This document shows positions 58,110-64,000 of a stretch of DNA of 64,000 bases, piece after piece. Each line of letters starts with the position of its first letter. Within the stretch, counting starts at the first letter, position 1. Below the pieces are notes generated by a model. It was not told where the DNA came from, made no database searches, and was given only the letters and a program-made list of their open reading frames with translations. Position numbers and translations under genes: made by a program. The DNA is from Oscillospiraceae bacterium (GTDB lineage: Bacteria; Bacillota; Clostridia; Oscillospirales; Oscillospiraceae): the NCBI GenBank assembly GCA_017535865.1, contig JAFXTM010000005.1:23272-87271 (forward strand), written 5' to 3'.

Positions 58110-60672
58110 CTTTCAGCCTCGTCTTATGCGCCGCCTCGTTGCTTTTCCGGAGCAGCGCTTCGATTTCCGCAAGCACCGTCTCCACCTCGGCGGAAAAGTC
58201 CCTGGCACTCTCACGCAGCACCCCCGAACGCAGGGCGGAGAGGCGGATCAGATTGTCGTTCGTGACAACGCGCACGCGGTAGTTTTTTCCGATCTCATCC
58301 GCCAGCCGCTCGATATACGCGTCTCCCGTCTCCCCGTCGCGCGTATAGACCACGTGGATGTTGTGGTAATCGCTGCGCGAGCCGGGATTGCCCGGTGTGC
58401 GGAAGCCGTCGAAAACCAGAACGAGCTCCGCCTTCGTATAGCCGCAATAGCTCGAAAGCACGTCCTGCAGCCGACCGCGCGCGAGATCCAGCCGCTCGGC
58501 GGCAAGCCGGCAGAGCGGTTCCCAGGCGAAGATCAGGTTGTAGCCGTCTACGAGGATATAGTCGCGCTTTTCTGCAATCGCCGCCGTCTGAGCGGGCGCC
58601 TCGTTGCGTACGCCGCTCCGGTAGCTCGGGCGGCGGATCGGTCCGAACTCCCGCTCCATGATCGCTTCCAACTCGCGCTCATCGATGTTCAGACTGCGGC
58701 GCGCGGGCGAACCTGCAGCCGTCTCACGCTTCGGACGCAGGACGCTCTCGAGGTGCATATAGTCGCGCACTTGATCCCATTTCACGGTAAAGCCCGCGCC
58801 GTGCGCGCAAAAGACCGAATCGGGCGTGTTCTCCAAATCCGCTTCCGGCTCGTAGCCCATGGCCTCGATAATCGTCTCTTGTCCGCGGCAGGGGCGATAG
58901 CCGTCCGGCCGGAGCTGCAGCCGCCCACGGCCGTGCGTAAAGGCCAGCAGCTCGCTCTGATAGCCGTTGAGCGCGGCCACCGGGGCACTGCCGCAGAGCC
59001 GCAGCCGCTCCCCAGCGTCCTCCGGCGAGTCGAATTCCCCGTTCATCGCGCGGATGTCGCTGATGACCCGGCCAATCTGCTCAGGGGAAACCTCGATCGT
59101 AAAAGCGTACCATGGTTCGAGCAGAATGCTTTTCGCCTGCATGAGTCCCTGGCGGACCGCCTGGCAGGCGGCCTCGCGGAAATCCCCGCCCTCGGTGTGC
59201 TTGAGATGCGCACGCCCCGCGGCGAGGCTGATCTTCACATCTGTCAGAGGCGAACCGGTCAGCACGCCCAGATGCTGCTTGTTTGCAAGCTCTGAGAGGA
59301 TCAGCCTCTGCCAGTTGCGGTCAAGCAGATCCTCACTGCAGGCGCTCTCCAGGACGATCCCGCTCCCGGACGGTAGCGGTTCAAGCAGCAGATGCACCTC
59401 GGCGTAGTGGCGCAGCGGCTCAAAGTGCCCCACGCCCTCGACTGTGTCGGCGATCGTCTCACGGTAGAGGACCTGACCACGGTCGAGCTCGACCTCCGTG
59501 TCAAAGCGCTCGCGCACCAGCTCCCGAAACATCTCTGTCTGTACCCGTCCCATCAGGCTTACGGATATCTCCCGTAAGCGGTTGTTCCAGTGAACATGCA
59601 GCTGCGGATCCTCCTCCTGCAAAAGGCGCAGCTTCGGCAAGAGAAGTGCCGGGTCCGTCCCCTCAGGGAGCAGCAGCCGGTAACTCAGCACCGGCTCCAG
59701 GATCGCTTCTCCCCCGTCCGGCTCGGCGCCGAGCCCCTGCCCGGGCCATGTTCCGGACAGGCCGAGCGCCGCGCAGACCTCGCCTGCGCGCACCGTCTCC
59801 GCCGTCTCAAACTTCTCACCGGAGTACAGGCGAAGCTGGGTGATCTTCTCATCCCGTTTTTCACCGCTCTCGTCGGTGTAGGACAATACAGAACGCACCG
59901 CCAGTTCCCCGCCTGTCAGCTTCATGCAGGTCAGCCGCTGGCCCTGGGCATCGCGGGCGATCTTATAGACACTGGCGGCAAAAACTCCGTCATCCTCGGT
60001 CCCGGGGGACAGACGATCCAGCGCGTCAAGGAGGGCTTCCACGCCCTCGAGCCGCAAACCGGAGCCGAAAAAGCAGGGAAAGAGCCCCCGCGCCGCGATC
60101 ATCGCCCGAAGGTCCTCATCGCGAAGCCTCTCGTCCGCAAGGTAACGCTCCATCGCAGCCTCGCCGCAGAGCGCGAGCTGCTCGTCAAAGTCTGCCGCGC
60201 GGGTCGTAAAATCCACGCAGCCGCCGTCAAGGCGCCGCAGCTCCTCCATAAGCCTCGCCTCGTCCGCACCGGGCAGATCCATCTTGCTGATGAAGAGAAA
60301 ACAGGGTACGCCATAGCTGCGCAGCAGCCGCCAAAGCGTCTCGGTATGCGCCTGCACGCCGTCCGTACCCGAGATCACCAGCACCGCTGCATCCAGCACG
60401 CGCAGCGTTCGCTCCGTCTCCGCGGAGAAGTCCGCGTGGCCGGGGGTGTCGAGCAGCGTAAAGGCGGCATTGCCCCAGCAGAGACGGGCCTGCTTGGAGA
60501 AGATCGTGATGCCCCGCTGTCGCTCCAGACTGTGCGTGTCCAGAAAGCAGTCGCGGTGATCTACGCGTCCGAGTTTCTTCACCGCGCCGGAGAGATAGAG
60601 CATGGCCTCGGCCAGCGTCGTCTTGCCCGCATCCACATGCGCCACCAGACCGACACAGCGCCGTTTTGTCAT
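58096..60672 (-). CDS. TetM/EF-G-like ribosomal GTPase fused to YacP/Rae1-type NYN nuclease domain
   Basis: 858 residues. Residues 1-640 are an EF-G/TetM-type GTPase: G1 AHVDAGKTT, G2 ERQRGITI, G3 DTPGHADF, G4 SKMD, then domain II, III, IV and a TetM-like C-terminal domain (GYQSELLAFTHGRG). Residues 703-858 are a NYN domain of the YacP/Rae1 type: YILVDGYNLIFAW, LVLVFDGF, VVYTRDGETGDAYIERLA, VRVVTNDN, GVLRESARDFSAEVE, with all expected acidic metal ligands. The TetM domain IV tip normally has SPV; here the region reads HLKHTEGGDF, so drug removal is not predicted. CGGAGGGGG precedes the ATG. Likely binds stalled ribosomes and cuts mRNA in the A site. Confidence 0.88.
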   Translation of the reverse strand: MTKRRCVGLVAHVDAGKTTLAEAMLYLSGAVKKLGRVDHRDCFLDTHSLERQRGITIFSKQARLCWGNAAFTLLDTPGHADFSAETERTLRVLDAAVLVISGTDGVQAHTETLWRLLRSYGVPCFLFISKMDLPGADEARLMEELRRLDGGCVDFTTRAADFDEQLALCGEAAMERYLADERLRDEDLRAMIAARGLFPCFFGSGLRLEGVEALLDALDRLSPGTEDDGVFAASVYKIARDAQGQRLTCMKLTGGELAVRSVLSYTDESGEKRDEKITQLRLYSGEKFETAETVRAGEVCAALGLSGTWPGQGLGAEPDGGEAILEPVLSYRLLLPEGTDPALLLPKLRLLQEEDPQLHVHWNNRLREISVSLMGRVQTEMFRELVRERFDTEVELDRGQVLYRETIADTVEGVGHFEPLRHYAEVHLLLEPLPSGSGIVLESACSEDLLDRNWQRLILSELANKQHLGVLTGSPLTDVKISLAAGRAHLKHTEGGDFREAACQAVRQGLMQAKSILLEPWYAFTIEVSPEQIGRVISDIRAMNGEFDSPEDAGERLRLCGSAPVAALNGYQSELLAFTHGRGRLQLRPDGYRPCRGQETIIEAMGYEPEADLENTPDSVFCAHGAGFTVKWDQVRDYMHLESVLRPKRETAAGSPARRSLNIDERELEAIMEREFGPIRRPSYRSGVRNEAPAQTAAIAEKRDYILVDGYNLIFAWEPLCRLAAERLDLARGRLQDVLSSYCGYTKAELVLVFDGFRTPGNPGSRSDYHNIHVVYTRDGETGDAYIERLADEIGKNYRVRVVTNDNLIRLSALRSGVLRESARDFSAEVETVLAEIEALLRKSNEAAHKTRLKDGGT

Positions 60673-60699
60673 ATGCCCTCTCCCCCTCCGGTTTTTCCG

Positions 60700-60728
60700 A
60701 TTATACCACAGCCCCGATCGGCTGTCGA
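60700..60728 (-). promoter_or_regulatory. Promoter for the GTPase-NYN/ylmH/pepT operon
   Basis: Reading leftward: TCGACA, 17 bases, TATAAT, with a leader of only about 20 bases to the ATG. No attenuator of the Tet(M) type fits in that leader. Confidence 0.65.
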
Positions 60729-60833
60729 GGTCGTTTTTGCGCCTGACCACAATATCTCCGCCACAGCTTGTCATTTTTATGCAAAATGTTGTGCATTTTT
60801 TTGAAACTTTGACTACCATTTTTGTCGCGGCTA

Positions 60834-60842
60834 TGTTATAAT
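60834..60842 (+). promoter_or_regulatory. Extended -10 promoter for the two-component operon
   Basis: TGTTATAAT, an extended -10; the nearest -35-like TTGACT is 22 bases away, so recognition may rely on the extended element or an activator. The response regulator starts 55 bases later. Confidence 0.4.
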
Positions 60843-60896
60843 ATCAAAAAACTGGACCCACTGTTGTCTGTTCAGCTTTTCAGAGGGGGCGCCGAT

Positions 60897-61586
60897 ATGA
60901 AAAAGATACTGGTATTGGAAGACGAGAGCAGCATCCGAAGCTTCGTGGTGATCAACCTTCGCCGCAACGGCTACGAGCCGATCGAAGCCGAAACCGGCAT
61001 GGAGGCTCTCGAAAAGTGGAAGGTCAACCCGGACATTTGTCTGGCGCTGCTGGACGTGATGCTGCCGGATATCGACGGCTTTGAAGTCTGCCGCCGCATC
61101 CGTGCCTCCGGCTCCAAGATGGGCATCATCATGCTCACCGCCAAGAGCCAGGAGATCGACAAGGTCACTGGTCTCATGACCGGCGCGGACGACTATGTGA
61201 CCAAACCTTTCTCCCCCGCCGAGCTCACGGCCCGCGTTGACGCGCTGATCCGCCGCCTCGGGGTGGACGAGGACGAAAAGGCCGGAAGCGAGCTGCAGAG
61301 CGGCCCCTTTGTGCTCAACACGCGCAACCGCACGCTCGAGAAAAGCGGCCAGCGCCTCAAGCTCACCCAGATCGAGTATCTTCTCATGAAGCTGTTTATG
61401 GAGAATCCCGGCAAGGCCATGTCTCGCGAGGATATCCTGACCGCCGTCTGGGGGAGCGATTTCAAGGGCGAGCTCAAGACCGTGGACGTCAACATCCGCC
61501 GACTTCGCATCAAGATCGAGGCCGATCCCACTGAGCCGGAGTTTCTTACCACCGTCTGGGGCTACGGCTATAAGTGGGGCTATTGA
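60897..61586 (+). CDS. OmpR/PhoB-family response regulator
   Basis: A 229-residue regulator. The receiver domain has the acidic pocket LEDESS, the phospho-acceptor in LLDVMLPD near residue 53, LTAKS and TKPFSPAEL. The C-terminal winged helix has LKLTQIEYLLMKLFMENPG and VDVNIRRLRIKIE. CAGAGGGGG precedes the ATG at 60897. A histidine kinase follows after 107 bases. Target genes are unknown. Confidence 0.93.
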   Translation: MKKILVLEDESSIRSFVVINLRRNGYEPIEAETGMEALEKWKVNPDICLALLDVMLPDIDGFEVCRRIRASGSKMGIIMLTAKSQEIDKVTGLMTGADDYVTKPFSPAELTARVDALIRRLGVDEDEKAGSELQSGPFVLNTRNRTLEKSGQRLKLTQIEYLLMKLFMENPGKAMSREDILTAVWGSDFKGELKTVDVNIRRLRIKIEADPTEPEFLTTVWGYGYKWGY

Positions 61587-61693
61587 GGCGAGCCGGGCAG
61601 CGGGATCCTTCGTTTCCCGAAACCCCGTCTCCGCCGGCTTCGCTCCGGGCGTACTGTCCGCGTGCAAACGTTCGTAACAGGAAGTTGTAGTCT

Positions 61694-62680
<987 letters not shown>

Positions 62681-62698
62681 AGTAGGAGAATCCACACC

Positions 62699-63649
62699 AT
62701 GCCGCAAAGCAATCCATCCTGTTTCCGCACCTCCATCGGCGGTCAGGCCCTGATCGAGGGGATCCTGATGCGCGGGCCGAAGCAGCAGGCCATCGTATGC
62801 CGCACGAAAGACGGGCTTGTCGAAAAGGTCGAGGACGTGAGCCTCATCCGGGACAAGTATCCCATTCTGCGTCTGCCGTTGCTGCGAGGCTGCGTAACCT
62901 TTATTGAAGCCATGGTCAAGGGCATGCAGGCCCTGACCTACTCGGCAAACCTCGTTCCTCTCGAGGAGCAGGGCGAGCCGGACAAGCTCGACAAGTGGAT
63001 CGAGGAGCATTTCAGCTTCGAGAAGGCCCAGAAGCTCATCATCGGCCTCGCCGTCGTGCTGGGCATCGCACTTTCGGTGTTCCTGTTTATCTTTCTCCCA
63101 GCGCTGATCGTCGGTTTCATCAAACCACTGACGCAGAGCTATGTCGTACGCAACCTTGCCGAGGGCCTCACAAAGGTCGTGATCCTGCTCGCGTACATGG
63201 CGCTCGTCTCCCGCACGCCGGATATCAAGCGGCTTTTCAGTTATCACGGGGCAGAGCACAAGACCATTTTCTGCTACGAGCACGGCAAGCCGCTCACGGT
63301 GGAGAACGTGCGGCCCGAGTCGCGTTTTCATCCCCGCTGCGGCACGAGCTTTCTGCTGGTCGTGGTGCTGGTGAGCATTCTGGTAAACTCCGTCGTCCGC
63401 GTCTCCAACACCTTTGCCCGCGTTGGCTGTCATCTGCTGCTCCTTCCGATCGTGGTCGGTATCAGCTATGAGATCAACCTCTGGTGCGGTGCCCATGACA
63501 ACTGGCTTTCCGCCATTCTCTCCGCACCGGGCAAGTGGCTGCAGCGGCTTACCACCAACGAGCCGGACGACAGCATGATCGAGTGCGCCATCCGTGCGAT
63601 GGAGCTCGTCATTCCCGAGGAAAAGGGCAGCGATCTTTGGGGGACCTGA
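62699..63649 (+). CDS. DUF1385 membrane protein (YqhQ-like)
   Basis: A 316-residue DUF1385 protein. GGQALIEGILMRGP near the N-terminus is the family hallmark, and HGAEHKTIFCYEHGKPLTVENV and SRFHPRCGTSFLLVVV are also conserved, with about four membrane spans. The His and Cys residues could bind metal but no activity is established. It stands directly before prmC, the conserved Clostridia order (rpmE-DUF1385-prmC-prfA). Confidence 0.92.
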   Translation: MPQSNPSCFRTSIGGQALIEGILMRGPKQQAIVCRTKDGLVEKVEDVSLIRDKYPILRLPLLRGCVTFIEAMVKGMQALTYSANLVPLEEQGEPDKLDKWIEEHFSFEKAQKLIIGLAVVLGIALSVFLFIFLPALIVGFIKPLTQSYVVRNLAEGLTKVVILLAYMALVSRTPDIKRLFSYHGAEHKTIFCYEHGKPLTVENVRPESRFHPRCGTSFLLVVVLVSILVNSVVRVSNTFARVGCHLLLLPIVVGISYEINLWCGAHDNWLSAILSAPGKWLQRLTTNEPDDSMIECAIRAMELVIPEEKGSDLWGT

Positions 63650-63660
63650 GGGCAGAATCG

Positions 63661-64000
63661 ATGAAGACATACAACGAACTGTATCTGAATGCCCGTAATC
63701 TGCTGCGTCAGAAGGGCGTGGAGAGTTACAGCCTCGAGGCGCGCATCCTGGTGGCCAAGGCGGCCGGTAAGCCCGTCTCCGAACTGCTTCGGGACCTCAA
63801 TCTTTACGCCACGCCCGCCATTGAGGAGGCGGTGCAGGATTCAATCCGCCGCCGCCTCGCCGGAGAACCCGTGGCCTATATCACCGGGACCTGGGAATTC
63901 TACGGTCTTCCGATGCTTGTCACGCCCGACGTGCTGATCCACCGTATGGACACGGAGCTGCTTGTCGACACAGCCAAAGAGCTGCTGATCGGTCGAAAAA
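63661..64000 (+). CDS. prmC: Release factor glutamine methyltransferase PrmC (5' part)
   Basis: Only the first 113 residues are in the window. The N-terminal helical domain (LYLNARNLLRQKGVESYSLEARILVAKAAG) and the start of the methyltransferase domain (GEPVAYITGTWEFYGLPMLV, DVLIHRMDTELLVD) match PrmC/HemK, which methylates the GGQ glutamine of release factors. The usual LIPRPDTE reads LIHRMDTE here. The gene begins 11 bases after DUF1385; prfA is expected to follow outside the window. Confidence 0.9.
   Translation, partial: MKTYNELYLNARNLLRQKGVESYSLEARILVAKAAGKPVSELLRDLNLYATPAIEEAVQDSIRRRLAGEPVAYITGTWEFYGLPMLVTPDVLIHRMDTELLVDTAKELLIGRK

Noticed and set aside
58096-60672. Acquired tetracycline resistance gene
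   Set aside because: The GTPase matches TetM in overall layout, but the tip loop differs, it carries a nuclease domain, there is no attenuator leader, and the base composition matches the neighbours.

Overview
The window reads as ordinary chromosome of a GC-rich anaerobic Firmicute, most likely class Clostridia near Oscillospiraceae. The evidence is the gene content: a FeoA-FeoB fusion with a FeoB-associated Cys-rich protein, an LCP cell-wall ligase, YlmH, NrdR, a DUF1385-prmC pair, an ECF riboflavin transporter under an FMN riboswitch, DUF421/DUF4363, a YacP-type NYN domain and an iron-sulfur protein. Strong GGAGG ribosome sites and many sigma-A promoters with exact 17-base spacers support this. 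The family-level placement is inference. There are no phage genes, transposases, CRISPR arrays or rRNA genes.

Layout. 1-3.1 kb: a truncated 4Fe-4S protein and a YihQ-like GH31 glycosidase. 3.2-6.5 kb: a VTC-domain, DUF4956 and beta-helix lipoprotein operon. 6.6-9.3 kb: galK-galT. 9.3-14.6 kb (minus): an LRR membrane protein with a 6-TM partner, then DUF1015 and DUF3810. 14.7-21.8 kb: a small CxxC redoxin, LCP, a pyruvate-kinase-like protein with an M3 peptidase, and a zinc-ribbon/TPM/lipoprotein group. 22.1-27 kb: tRNA-Gly, thiN, a MoxR-like ATPase with a VWA partner, and threonine dehydratase. 27-30 kb: the feo operon with a Nudix gene. 30.3-33.3 kb: a secreted transglutaminase-like protein with six FnIII-like repeats. 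33.6-44.5 kb: tRNA-Arg, apbE-recG, a cytidylate-kinase-like gene, a flippase, riboswitch-controlled ribU, a SLOG protein, a HAD phosphatase, a P-loop protein, a divergent NagB-like protein, DUF421-DUF4363 and nrdR. 44.8-53.6 kb: two consecutive Fbp-type ABC import cassettes. 53.7-56.1 kb: an MFS transporter and a NahK-like sugar kinase. 56.1-60.7 kb: a GTPase-nuclease fusion, ylmH and pepT. 60.8-64 kb: a PhoB-type two-component system, DUF1385 and the start of prmC.

The most striking locus is 56.1-60.7 kb. A TetM/EF-G-like ribosomal GTPase is fused in frame to a C-terminal NYN domain of the YacP/Rae1 type; Rae1 of Bacillus subtilis is an A-site mRNA endonuclease. Its gene overlaps ylmH, whose B. 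subtilis product is implicated in ribosome-associated quality control, and pepT follows closely. All three sit behind one good promoter. I infer a ribosome-rescue or quality-control operon rather than tetracycline resistance.

Other items worth attention are the alternating 267-bp FnIII repeats, enzyme homologues with changed key residues (GH31, NagB-like, pyruvate-kinase-like), the VTC/DUF4956/beta-helix operon, and promoter pairs that overlap face to face or share a -35 region. All family assignments come from reading the sequence and recalling family motifs; no database search was run.
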